Under the pieces are notes generated by a model, which saw only the letters and a program-made list of their open reading frames with translations, did no database searches and was not told the origin of the DNA. Below are positions 40,374 to 48,570 of a DNA stretch of 64,000 bases, piece by piece. The DNA comes from G025836975 sp048751585 (lineage in GTDB: Bacteria; Pseudomonadota; Gammaproteobacteria; Burkholderiales; Burkholderiaceae_B), in NCBI RefSeq assembly GCF_048751585.1, contig NZ_JAZHOB010000007.1, positions 186,001-250,000 of the forward strand. Reading direction: 5' to 3'. Each line of letters opens with the position of its first letter. The first letter of the stretch is position 1. Made by a program: the position numbers and the translations under genes.

Positions 40374-41261
40374 TCAATAAATATCCGTATGCAGCGCGCT
40401 GTCTATGCCATGCTGCTCAAGCACCTGTTTGATCTGCTTCAGTTTCTCGATGGTGTCGGGTCCCAGCTTCTGCGCAACGCACACCGTCAATATCTCGATC
40501 ACCAGTAAATGGGCCAGATAGGCCTCGGTGCTGACCCTCATGACGGCATCCTGCGGCACCGACACGGCTATCGTCAGGTCGGCCTTCACCGCCAGGGGCG
40601 TGCCGGCCTGAGTCAATGCCACCACCGTGGCCCCTCGGCTCTTGGCCAGCTGCGCGGCCTCCAGCACAAAAGGCATGCTGCCCACATGCGAAATGACGAA
40701 AGCGATCCCTTTCTCGTCCAGGGAACTGGCCGAGATCAACTGCTGATGAGGATCGGAGAATGCATTGGCATTGATTCCCAGGCGGAACAAACGGGTTTGC
40801 AGTTCCTGGGACATGAAGGCCGAGGTGGCGCCGACCGAATAGCAATCGACGCGGCTGGCGTCGACGATTTTCCGCGCCACCCCGTCCAGGACGTCCACGT
40901 CCAGATGGCGGCCCAGTTCGGCGAGCGAGGAAATCGCGCTGCGCACGATTTTGCTGACCACGTCGGGTGATGAATCGCCGATCGAAACGCTGCGATGAAA
41001 ATGGTGGTTCGACACCGCCAGGTCCTGGGCCAGCGCCACCATGAAGTCGCGAAAACTGCCGTAGCCGAAGTGCCGGAAAGTCCGTATGACGGAGGGCATC
41101 GATACCTGGGCCGCTGTGGCAATCTGTTCTATCGTGCCATTCACGATGGCGGCGGGATCTTTAAGAATGACCAGCAGGACGCGCTGCTGCGCCTTGGATA
41201 CATGTTCCAGCGCCTCGTGCAACTGGCGCAGCAAGCCGGAAGAAGAAGATGGCGTTGCCAT
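40374..41261 (-). CDS. RpiR/HexR-type transcriptional regulator with SIS domain
   Basis: 295 aa from ATG 41261, with GGAGG upstream. N-terminal RpiR helix-turn-helix (EQIATAAQVSMPSVIRTFRHFGYGSF near 44-70) and a C-terminal SIS sugar-phosphate domain (VDCYSVGATSAFMSQELQTRL near 145, IAFVISHVGSMPFVLEAAQLAKS near 195, VVALTQAGTPLAVKADLTI near 220). It lies inside the operon it probably controls. HexR, the closest functional parallel, senses KDPG and binds TGTAAT-type palindromes; two such palindromes lie in the dppA-ridA gap. KDPGal would be the matching signal here. Confidence 0.85.
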   Translation of the reverse strand: MATPSSSSGLLRQLHEALEHVSKAQQRVLLVILKDPAAIVNGTIEQIATAAQVSMPSVIRTFRHFGYGSFRDFMVALAQDLAVSNHHFHRSVSIGDSSPDVVSKIVRSAISSLAELGRHLDVDVLDGVARKIVDASRVDCYSVGATSAFMSQELQTRLFRLGINANAFSDPHQQLISASSLDEKGIAFVISHVGSMPFVLEAAQLAKSRGATVVALTQAGTPLAVKADLTIAVSVPQDAVMRVSTEAYLAHLLVIEILTVCVAQKLGPDTIEKLKQIKQVLEQHGIDSALHTDIY

Positions 41262-41269
41262 GCGGCCTC

Positions 41270-42538
41270 CTAGAAGCGTGTGGTCACGGCGGAGACAACG
41301 CGCCCCGCCTCGTCGATCAGCGGCAACCACGTCCATTTGTCGAAAGTGGTGCAGGGATGCGAAATACCCAGGATGACCCTGTCCCCGACTTTGGGATGAG
41401 GGGCGCCGGCCGATATCTTCAAGTAGGCATGCTGGTCATTCAGGGCCGATATGGCCCAGCCCACCGGCGCAACGGTCCTGGCATGGCTGCCCTGCGGAGA
41501 ATAGTGGGTCACCACTGGCAGGGAGAGGTCGTAAGACACATCGCGCTTGCCGCAGCTGAGTATCGCCAGGCCGGGCTCGGGCACCGACTGCACCATGCTC
41601 CAGACTTCCAGCGCCGGCATCAGGCTGGCCCTGAGGCCCTGGCGCTGCTCGACTTTGCGCAGCATCCCGGAATAAAAATCATGATCATGGGTCACGTAGC
41701 AGCCCGAACGCAGGATGCCCGCCACCGGCTTGGACAAGGACAGCTTCAGGCCCGGCACGACAAGGTCGAACACCGCGGAACCCCCCGCGCTAACAATGAT
41801 CTCCTTATCCTCGAACAATGCCAGCCTGTCGCAATCCCGGGCAATGCGCTCGACCCGTTCCATCAGCGCGCCGACTTCTTCGCTATCACGCACGCTGTCG
41901 CATCGGGCCAGGCCGCCTTCATAGCACTCTATCCCGCCCAAGACCAGCGAATCCGACTCCTTGATGCGCCCGGCCAGCTCGACCGCCTGCTCAAGCGTCC
42001 GGCACCCGGTACGCTGACCGGAAATTCCGATCTCCAGCAGACAGTCGAACGCAATGTCCGTTTGGCGGCGATGCGCCCATGACTCGATCTGTTCGACCTG
42101 CGCCAGAGAATCCACCAGAAACCATATGCGCAGTTCCGGGTCGCGGGTCCGCATGTATAGCAAGGCATCCAGGTCGGCGTCGCCGACCACCTGGTTGGCG
42201 ATGATAATGCGCCGCGCACCCGCCTCCAGGCCGGCATTCACCTGGAATACCGTCGCAAAAGTAAGCCCCCAGGCGCCCGCATCCAGTTGACGCTGGAACA
42301 GTTGCGGCGACATCGTGGTCTTGCCATGCGGCGCGATGAACACGCCCTGCTCTTTCGCATAGGCCTGCATCCACCTCAGGTTGTGCTCCAGCTCGGCCTG
42401 CCTGATGACCGCCATGGGATACGGCAGGTCGTCGTCGAACAGATTCCAGCCGTATTGCCCCACTTCATCCGCAAGGCAAGGCGGCGCACTGGGCGGGTAG
42501 CCCTTGTTGCCGGAATCCAGATAGTTCTTTTGCTTCAT
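41270..42538 (-). CDS. DSD1-like PLP amino acid deaminase (proposed hexosaminate ammonia-lyase)
   Basis: 422 aa, fold-type III PLP enzyme. The PLP lysine is in FIAPHGKTTMSPQLFQRQLD near 70, the barrel blocks are FDCLLEIGISGQRTG near 165 and LVLGGIECYEGG near 200, and the C-terminal D-serine dehydratase domain has the zinc pair in GISHPCTTFDKW near 392-394. Family members include D-serine dehydratase, D-threonine aldolase and D-glucosaminate dehydratase. Between a deacylase and KDG-type kinase/aldolase genes, a hexosaminate ammonia-lyase giving a 2-keto-3-deoxy sugar acid plus ammonia fits best. RidA, encoded divergently, would clear the imine product. Confidence 0.82.
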   Translation of the reverse strand: MKQKNYLDSGNKGYPPSAPPCLADEVGQYGWNLFDDDLPYPMAVIRQAELEHNLRWMQAYAKEQGVFIAPHGKTTMSPQLFQRQLDAGAWGLTFATVFQVNAGLEAGARRIIIANQVVGDADLDALLYMRTRDPELRIWFLVDSLAQVEQIESWAHRRQTDIAFDCLLEIGISGQRTGCRTLEQAVELAGRIKESDSLVLGGIECYEGGLARCDSVRDSEEVGALMERVERIARDCDRLALFEDKEIIVSAGGSAVFDLVVPGLKLSLSKPVAGILRSGCYVTHDHDFYSGMLRKVEQRQGLRASLMPALEVWSMVQSVPEPGLAILSCGKRDVSYDLSLPVVTHYSPQGSHARTVAPVGWAISALNDQHAYLKISAGAPHPKVGDRVILGISHPCTTFDKWTWLPLIDEAGRVVSAVTTRF

Positions 42539-42567
42539 GTTCGTTCTGCCTTGTACTTTCGGATTAC

Positions 42568-43533
42568 TCAATAACTGCGCCAGCATGCCTGCCAATGGCC
42601 TTCACCGTGCTGGCGCAGCTCCATGCCGGCCTGGGCGCACCTGGCCTCGGCCAGTGGACACCGCGTCCTGAACACGCAACCGGATGGAGGGTTGGCGGGG
42701 CTGGGCAAATCGCCTTCCAGCAAGTTCGCCGGGCGCGGCGCCCGCGGGTCGGGCACGGGCGAGGCCGCCAACAGAGCCTGGGTGTATGGATGGCGGGGCT
42801 GCGCATACAGTGCCTGGGTCGGCGCAATCTCCACCACGCGGCCCAGGTAAAGCACCACCACACGGTCGCACAGGTATTCCACCACATCCAGATCATGCGA
42901 AATGAAAAGCATCGTCAAGCCGAGCCGTTCCTTGATCTCGCCCAGAAGATTGATGACCTGCGCCTGTATCGATACATCCAGCGCCGAAAGCGGTTCGTCC
43001 GCAATGATGAACTCCGGCTCGACCGCCAGCGCCCGCGCAATGCCGATGCGCTGGCGCTGCCCGCCGGAGAACTCATGCGGAAAGCGCTCCGCCTGCTCCT
43101 CGTTCAGGCCTACCTGCCGCAACAGCTCGTAAATGCGCGGCAGGCGCGCGGCGCCTCTGGCCAGGCCATGCGCGTCCAGGGCCTCGGCAAGAATACGGCG
43201 TACGCGCATGCGCGGATTCAAGCTGGCATAGGGGTCCTGGAATACGACCTGTATCTGCGCGCGCAAGGGCCGATACTGGCGCTGGCTTAGCGTGGCCAGA
43301 TCCGCTTCCTCCGGGCCGCCGTAGTAAAGCATCTGTCCCGCGCTGGGATCCGTCAACCGGCTCAGCATGCGTCCTATGGTCGTCTTGCCCGACCCCGATT
43401 CGCCCACCAGGCCAACGGTCTCGCCTTTGAGTATAGAAAAGCCGACGCCGCTGACCGCCTGAATCGGCGACGCGGACGAGCCAAAGGTCTTGCTCAGCCC
43501 GCGCAGCTCGATCAATGTTTTCCGTTTGCTCAT
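42568..43533 (-). CDS. Dipeptide/oligopeptide-type ABC transporter ATPase (DppF-like)
   Basis: 321 aa. Walker A GLVGESGSGKTTIG near 35-48, signature FSGGQRQRIGIARAL near 158, Walker B PEFIIADEPLSALDVSIQA. The C-terminal oligo-HPY region (HPYTQALLAASPVPDP) with the cysteine pattern GCVFRTRCPLAEARC suggests an iron-sulfur or redox-sensitive tail. It pairs with the DppD-like ATPase encoded upstream (four-base overlap). Substrates of this transporter class include peptides, nickel chelates and oligosaccharides; the operon suggests an oxidised amino sugar. Confidence 0.9.
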   Translation of the reverse strand: MSKRKTLIELRGLSKTFGSSASPIQAVSGVGFSILKGETVGLVGESGSGKTTIGRMLSRLTDPSAGQMLYYGGPEEADLATLSQRQYRPLRAQIQVVFQDPYASLNPRMRVRRILAEALDAHGLARGAARLPRIYELLRQVGLNEEQAERFPHEFSGGQRQRIGIARALAVEPEFIIADEPLSALDVSIQAQVINLLGEIKERLGLTMLFISHDLDVVEYLCDRVVVLYLGRVVEIAPTQALYAQPRHPYTQALLAASPVPDPRAPRPANLLEGDLPSPANPPSGCVFRTRCPLAEARCAQAGMELRQHGEGHWQACWRSY

Positions 43534-44567
43534 AGGCCCCCTCCCCCGGCCTTGAAGCAGCGCACGCTGTCTTCGCCGGACAGCGGCTCCAGTGGCGGCG
43601 CGGAGCTGCGGCAGTATTCATCGGCCAGGGCGCAACGCGGGCTGAAGGCGCAACCCGAGGGCATGTCGTAGGGGCTTGGAGCCTGCCCCGCTATCGCCGC
43701 AAGCCGCCGCCCTGTCGGCCCGTCGCGCCGGCTCGACTTCCTGGCCATCGCGGGCAGGCAATCCAGCAAGGCCCGCGTATAGGGATGCGCGGGCCTTGCA
43801 AACAGGCGCTCCACACTGCCCGACTCGACGATCCTGCCCGCATACATGACGGCCACCTCGTCGGCATACTGGGCCACCACGCCCAGGTTGTGGGTGATGA
43901 ACAGGACGCTCATGCCGGTCTCTTGCCGCAGGCGCCCTATCAGGGCCAGTACCTGGGCCTGTATCGTCACATCCAGGGCCGTGGTCGGCTCATCCGCGAT
44001 CAAAAGCGTAGGCGAACAGGCCATGGCCAGGGCAATCATCACGCGCTGGCGCATACCGCCTGAAAGCTCATGCGGATACTCTCCGACCCGCCGCGAGGCG
44101 GCCGGTATCTCGACCATGTCCAGCATGCGCTGCGCATGCGCCCAGGCCTGCGCGCGGCCGTACCCCAAGTGCAGCCGCGTCGACTCGGCGATCTGCTCTC
44201 CCACCGTCAACAGGGGATTCAAGCTGGTCATGGGTTCCTGGAAGATCATAGCCATCTCATTGCCCCGCAAGGCGCGAAACTCGCGCTCCGACAAATCAAA
44301 CAGGCTGACGCGTTGGCCGTTGCGGCGCAGAAATAGCGCCTTGCCGCCGACGTGTGGATGCGAGGTCTTGGCGTGCAGGCCCATCAGGCTAAGGCTGGTC
44401 ACGGACTTGCCCGATCCGGATTCGCCGACCAGCGCCAGCGTGGTGCCCGCTGGAATCGAAAACGATACGTCGGACACGCTTTGTATGCGTCCACGGTCGG
44501 ATAGAAAGGAGGTCGACAGCGATTCGACCTGTATGCGAGGTATGCCGGTATCGGCCCGCGTCGTCAT
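43530..44567 (-). CDS. Dipeptide/oligopeptide-type ABC transporter ATPase (DppD-like)
   Basis: 345 aa from ATG 44567; the open frame upstream of it lies inside the permease gene and is not coding. Walker A ALVGESGSGKSVTSLSL near 45-61, Q-loop MAMIFQEPMTSLNPLLTVGE, signature LSGGMRQRVMIALAM near 175, Walker B LLIADEPTTALD. The C-terminal GCAFSPRCALADEYC cysteine cluster is as in DppD. Overlaps by four bases with the DppC-like gene upstream and the DppF-like gene downstream, showing tight translational coupling. Confidence 0.9.
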   Translation of the reverse strand: MTTRADTGIPRIQVESLSTSFLSDRGRIQSVSDVSFSIPAGTTLALVGESGSGKSVTSLSLMGLHAKTSHPHVGGKALFLRRNGQRVSLFDLSEREFRALRGNEMAMIFQEPMTSLNPLLTVGEQIAESTRLHLGYGRAQAWAHAQRMLDMVEIPAASRRVGEYPHELSGGMRQRVMIALAMACSPTLLIADEPTTALDVTIQAQVLALIGRLRQETGMSVLFITHNLGVVAQYADEVAVMYAGRIVESGSVERLFARPAHPYTRALLDCLPAMARKSSRRDGPTGRRLAAIAGQAPSPYDMPSGCAFSPRCALADEYCRSSAPPLEPLSGEDSVRCFKAGGGGL

Positions 44568-45445
44568 ACCGCCGCCTTCAGCTTGGGATCCAGGCAATCG
44601 CGTATGCCATCGCCCACGAGCTGCAGCGAAAGCGCCGTGATGACGATGGCCAGGCCGGGATAGACAATGGTCCAGAAAGCCTGGTCCGAATAGTTCAGGC
44701 TGCCGACAATCATGGTTCCCCAGGTGGGAATGGAGGGCGGGACGCCCACACCCAGAAAGGAAAGCCCCGCTTCGGCCAGGATGGCGTAGGCGAATATGAA
44801 GGTCAACTGGACCAGGATGGGCGAGATCAAGCCGGGCAGGATATGCATGTAAAGAATCTTCCAGGTCGGCGTCCCGATCGCCCTTGCGGCATCCACATAC
44901 AGCAGGTCTCGCAAGACGAGCGTCGAAGCGCGCGCCACCCGGGCAACGCGCGGGGTATAGACGATGACCAGCGCCAGCACCACGTTCCACAACGACGGTC
45001 CCAGTATTGCCACCAGCGCGATGCCCAGCAGAATATCGGGAAAGGCCATCATCGCGTCGACCACGCGCATGATGGGGGCATCGGCCAGGCGAAAGTAGCC
45101 CGCGACCATGCCCAGCACCGTACCCAGGATCACCGCGCCCAGGGCGGTCACCACGCCTATGGTCAACGAATAGCGGCCTCCATAGGCCATGCGCAGGAAT
45201 ACGTCCCGCCCCAGATGGTCCGTGCCCGCCCAATGCGACAGCGATGGCGCCTTCAGGCGCTGCATGATGGAAACCGCGCTGGGGTCCGCCCCCGAAAACC
45301 AGGAGATGCCCACGGACACCGCGACGACGGCAATCAGCACCACACTGGCCGCCAGCACGATGCGGCGCGAAAAATAGCGGCCGGCCAGATAACTGAATCG
45401 GCTGGGTGGCGGCCGGATGCCGGCGTCCGGAAGAATGGAAGACAT
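44564..45445 (-). CDS. ABC transporter permease (DppC-like)
   Basis: 293 aa with six spans. N-terminal cytoplasmic segment then span 1 near 30-50, the DppC/OppC substrate loop HWAGTDHLGRDVFLRMAYGGRYSL near 75, and the EAA-loop for ATPase contact in AARAIGTPTWKILYMHILPG near 190. Forms a heterodimer with the DppB-like permease, whose gene ends eight bases upstream. Confidence 0.92.
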   Translation of the reverse strand: MSSILPDAGIRPPPSRFSYLAGRYFSRRIVLAASVVLIAVVAVSVGISWFSGADPSAVSIMQRLKAPSLSHWAGTDHLGRDVFLRMAYGGRYSLTIGVVTALGAVILGTVLGMVAGYFRLADAPIMRVVDAMMAFPDILLGIALVAILGPSLWNVVLALVIVYTPRVARVARASTLVLRDLLYVDAARAIGTPTWKILYMHILPGLISPILVQLTFIFAYAILAEAGLSFLGVGVPPSIPTWGTMIVGSLNYSDQAFWTIVYPGLAIVITALSLQLVGDGIRDCLDPKLKAAV

Positions 45446-45452
45446 CGCAAGC

Positions 45453-46409
45453 CTACTTTCGCAACCTGATCCGAGGATCGATTACCGTATATAAAAAATC
45501 AATGAAAAAATTGATCAGCACATAGATGAATGCCACCACCAGCAAGGTGCCCTGGATAACTGGATAGTCCCGGCGCAGGACCGCGCGCACCACCAACCCG
45601 CCCACTCCCGGCAAATTGAATACCGTTTCGGTGACGACGGTGCCGCCTATCATCAGCGCCATCGTCAGTCCGATGACCGTGACGATGGGAATCAGCGCGT
45701 TCTTCATGACATGCTTGACCATGATGACGGTCTCGGACAAACCCTTGGCCCTGGCGGTGCGCACATAATCCTCGCCCAGCGTGTCCAGCATGGAGGCACG
45801 CGTGAAACGGATGATGAGCGCCGAATTCAGTACGCCCAGCACCACCGACGGCAATGCCAGATGCACCATGCGCTGCGCCAGGCCCGCGTCGGGCGGGCCG
45901 TAGCCTGAAGCGGGGAACCAGCCCAACTGAACGGCAAAGACGCGAATAAGGATAAGGCCCATCCAGAAGCTGGGCACGCTGGCCGCCAGCATGGCGATGG
46001 CGCTGACCGCCTGGTCCGTCCGCGAACCCCGCCAAACGGCCGCCAGCGCGCCGCAAGGCACGCCTATGCAGCTTGCGATCGCAACGGAAAACAAGGCCAG
46101 CAATATCGTGGGTTCCGCCCTTTCCAGCAAGACCTCGGCCACTGGTTGCTGAAGAAAAATGGATGTACCCAAATTCCCGGCAAGAACCTGGCCCAGCCAC
46201 AGGAAGAACTGCGTGGGCAAAGGCCGGTCAAGGCCGTACCGCGCACGCACCTGGGCGATGTCGGCCGCCGTGGCCTGGTCGCCCAGCAGCACCGCAATGG
46301 GATCGCCGGAGGCCATATGCACCAGCAGGAAAACCAGCACGGCCACGATCAGCAACACGACGCATGCGCCCAGCAGTCGGACAAGCAGTATCTTGATGGA
46401 GGACAGCAT
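45453..46409 (-). CDS. ABC transporter permease (DppB-like)
   Basis: 318 aa from ATG 46409 (MLSSIKILLVRLLGACVVLL), the usual DppB start with the first span at about 7-30; an extension to 46568 runs through the binding-protein gene. GDPIAVLLGDQATAADIAQV and RYGLDRPLPTQFFLWLGQVL are the DppB periplasmic blocks, and YVRTARAKGLSETVIMVKHV is the EAA-loop near 205. Order and spacing with the other transporter genes are those of a standard dpp operon. Confidence 0.92.
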   Translation of the reverse strand: MLSSIKILLVRLLGACVVLLIVAVLVFLLVHMASGDPIAVLLGDQATAADIAQVRARYGLDRPLPTQFFLWLGQVLAGNLGTSIFLQQPVAEVLLERAEPTILLALFSVAIASCIGVPCGALAAVWRGSRTDQAVSAIAMLAASVPSFWMGLILIRVFAVQLGWFPASGYGPPDAGLAQRMVHLALPSVVLGVLNSALIIRFTRASMLDTLGEDYVRTARAKGLSETVIMVKHVMKNALIPIVTVIGLTMALMIGGTVVTETVFNLPGVGGLVVRAVLRRDYPVIQGTLLVVAFIYVLINFFIDFLYTVIDPRIRLRK

Positions 46410-46423
46410 TCGGGCAGCTTCTC

Positions 46424-48010
46424 TCAGGCCAGCCTGGTGTTCCAGAAGAACGGCCAGGCGCTGGGCATGAAACCCTGCAAGCGGCTGGAGCGCGCCGACA
46501 GGCTGTTGAACTTGCCCAGCTCGACAAAAGGCACTTGTTCGTACACCACGGCCTGCACCTGCCCCCACAGCGGCCCGCGCTTGGCCAGGTCCACCTCTTC
46601 ATTGAATGCCTTGATCGCGGCAGCTTTTTCGGGCGATTCCCACCAGCCCGGCGCGTCGGATCCCAATTGCGGCGGCGACAGGATGGGTTCCGGAAACAGG
46701 CCGGAGTGGGTTATGTAGATGTCCCATACCTTCGGGTCGTTGCGGCGCTGAAGCAAAGTGGCCCAGTCGACCACCTGCAAATCGGCGGCCAGGCCGGCGC
46801 GCTTGAACTGTTCGACCAGCACCATGGCGATGTTGTAGTGGAATTCGTACTGGCGGCTGGCAAGAATCGGTATCGGCTTGTTGTCGTAGCCGGCCTTCTT
46901 GGCCAGTTCCGCCGCCTTCTTGGGATCGTTGTTGTTGTAACGGCCGGCGCCGGCATCGGAATAATAAGGCGTGCCCTTGGGGAAGAAATTGGGCTCCACA
47001 ATGAAGAAGCGGGGATCGCCGAAGGCGGCGGCCATCAACTCTTCAGCGCCGATAGCCGTTTGCACCGCCTGGCGCATGGCCTGGCTTTGCAAGGTGCCTT
47101 CCTTGGTGTTGAACACCATGTAGGCAAAACCGAAATTCTTGGCAATGATGGGAACGATGCCTTCTCCGGCACGCTCCAGTCGCCCCACGGATTCCACCGG
47201 CAGCAAATCGGCATAGGCGAACTGCCCCGCCATGGCGCCCGCCACACGCGTGTTGGAATCGGGCACGGGCACAAACCGCAGCTCCTTGATGGCCGCCGTG
47301 CGCCGTCCGCCGAAGCCGCTGGGCTCTTCCCCGCGGGCGGCATACGAATCGAAGCGATCCAGTATGGTGTATTGGTCCGGGCGCCGCTCTTTCAATTTAT
47401 AAGGCCCGGTTCCTATGAAGCTGGCCATCTGGTCGGCAATGGTGCTTTTCGGCATGATGGCCGCCATGCCGGAAGGAAACGCCAATTGAGCCAGCAAAGG
47501 CGCATACCGGTTGTTCAAATGTATGGCTATCTTCGAAGGCGAGACCTTTGCGATTTGCGCGATCTCCTTGGCAACCGCCTTGCCGCGCGGCGATATCCGG
47601 GTCCAGCGCTCCAGCGAGGCAATCACATCGTCGGCGCTCAGGATGGAACCATCATGAAAAGGAACGTTCTCGCGCAGCTCGATCTCGAATACCTTGCCAT
47701 CGTCCGAAATCGCGGGCATGGACGAAGCCAGCATGGGAACGACATTCCAGTTGGCGTCGAAGGTATACAGCGGCTCGTAGACATGCTGCATGATGGTGCC
47801 GACCAGGTCCGCCGTGGTCAGCATGGGATCCAGGGTTTGCGGATCGCCTATCATGGCCAGGCTGGCCGATTGGCCGCCGGCGGCGAATGCCTTGTTGCCT
47901 CCCAGCGCCACGGTCGACGCGCCCAGGGCGCCCGCAAGCAATACCTTTCGGCGCAAGGGATTGTGGCGCTCAACAAGCACCGGGTTACCGTTAAGACAGG
48001 ATAATTGCAT
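46424..48010 (-). CDS. Peptide/nickel-type ABC substrate-binding protein (DppA-like, family 5), Tat-like leader
   Basis: 528 aa from ATG 48010; the longer frame to 48073 is not supported. The leader has LRRKVLLAGALGASTVALGG, a twin-arginine followed by a hydrophobic stretch and AFA, so export by Tat is plausible. The mature part shows family 5 blocks: DPQTLDPMLTTADLVGTIM near 60, LRENVPFHDGSILSADDVI near 125, and YDNKPIPILASRQYEFHYNI near 385. It is the first gene of the ten-gene operon and sets its substrate. A HexR-like palindrome lies 13 bases upstream of its start codon. Confidence 0.88.
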   Translation of the reverse strand: MQLSCLNGNPVLVERHNPLRRKVLLAGALGASTVALGGNKAFAAGGQSASLAMIGDPQTLDPMLTTADLVGTIMQHVYEPLYTFDANWNVVPMLASSMPAISDDGKVFEIELRENVPFHDGSILSADDVIASLERWTRISPRGKAVAKEIAQIAKVSPSKIAIHLNNRYAPLLAQLAFPSGMAAIMPKSTIADQMASFIGTGPYKLKERRPDQYTILDRFDSYAARGEEPSGFGGRRTAAIKELRFVPVPDSNTRVAGAMAGQFAYADLLPVESVGRLERAGEGIVPIIAKNFGFAYMVFNTKEGTLQSQAMRQAVQTAIGAEELMAAAFGDPRFFIVEPNFFPKGTPYYSDAGAGRYNNNDPKKAAELAKKAGYDNKPIPILASRQYEFHYNIAMVLVEQFKRAGLAADLQVVDWATLLQRRNDPKVWDIYITHSGLFPEPILSPPQLGSDAPGWWESPEKAAAIKAFNEEVDLAKRGPLWGQVQAVVYEQVPFVELGKFNSLSARSSRLQGFMPSAWPFFWNTRLA

Positions 48011-48023
48011 GATGGCACCATGT

Positions 48024-48038
48024 AGTAATAAAATTACA
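48024..48038. promoter_or_regulatory. HexR/RpiR-like palindrome near the dppA-like start
   Basis: AGTAATAAAATTACA matches the HexR consensus TGTAATTAAATTACA (recalled) in 13 of 15 positions. With two more bases each side it reads TGTAGT-N6-ATTACA. It sits at the dppA-like start, a position suited to repression. Confidence 0.5.
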
Positions 48039-48096
48039 AATAAGATGCTATATACCCACAATACAGCCGTCAATAGACTGCATGTCAGGGTTTTCC

Positions 48097-48111
48097 TGTA
48101 ATTTTTTTACA
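48097..48111. promoter_or_regulatory. HexR/RpiR-like palindrome near the ridA-like start
   Basis: TGTAATTTTTTTACA is a 5-bp perfect inverted repeat with 12 of 15 matches to the recalled HexR consensus. It lies 15 bases before the RidA start and 73 bases from the first site (seven helical turns), so one dimer each or a looped tetramer could control both directions. The AT-rich surroundings weaken the argument. Confidence 0.45.
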
Positions 48112-48125
48112 TAAATGAGGGATAA

Positions 48126-48515
48126 ATGTCGACCATAGAGCTATTGGGCCAATCACCCGTCAGTTCGGACCGCCTGGCGCGGCCCTTGTCGCCCGCGGTA
48201 CGGGCGGGCGATTTCGTATTCGTATCCGGCCAGGTACCGACGGACGAACAGGGCGAAGTCGTCGCCGGCGGCATCGAAGCGCAAACACGCCAGGTCTTCC
48301 AGCACCTGAAGCGTGCGTTGGCTTTGGCCGGCTGCACACTGGAGGACGTATGCAAAACCAATGTATGGTTGGCCGATGCCCGCGATTTCGGCAGCTTCAA
48401 CCGCGTCTACATGGAGTGCTTCGGCGAGCACCGCCCCGCCCGTTCCACGACCGAGGCGCGCCTGATGATAGACGCCAAAGTCGAGATCGACGTGACCGCC
48501 TACAAACCGCGGTAG
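48126..48515 (+). CDS. RidA/YjgF family enamine/imine deaminase
   Basis: 129 aa, RidA length. The family blocks are AVRAGDFVFVSGQVPTDEQG near 25, the active-site Arg in EHRPARSTTEARLMIDAKVEIDV near 105, and QVFQHLKRALALAGCTLEDVCKTNVWL near 58. RidA proteins hydrolyse reactive enamine/imine products of PLP dehydratases. It is divergent from the importer operon that encodes a PLP deaminase, and shares its control region. GAGG precedes the ATG. Confidence 0.9.
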   Translation: MSTIELLGQSPVSSDRLARPLSPAVRAGDFVFVSGQVPTDEQGEVVAGGIEAQTRQVFQHLKRALALAGCTLEDVCKTNVWLADARDFGSFNRVYMECFGEHRPARSTTEARLMIDAKVEIDVTAYKPR

Positions 48516-48570
48516 GCAACTGGCGGCCGGCCATGGCCATGGCTATGCCGGCGCCTTTCTTGCTTGTTAG

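Noticed and set aside
43530..45233. Long 567-codon form of the DppD-like ATPase
   Set aside because: The first 222 codons lie inside the DppC-like gene in another frame; the ATG at 44567 gives the normal DppD start with ATGA coupling.
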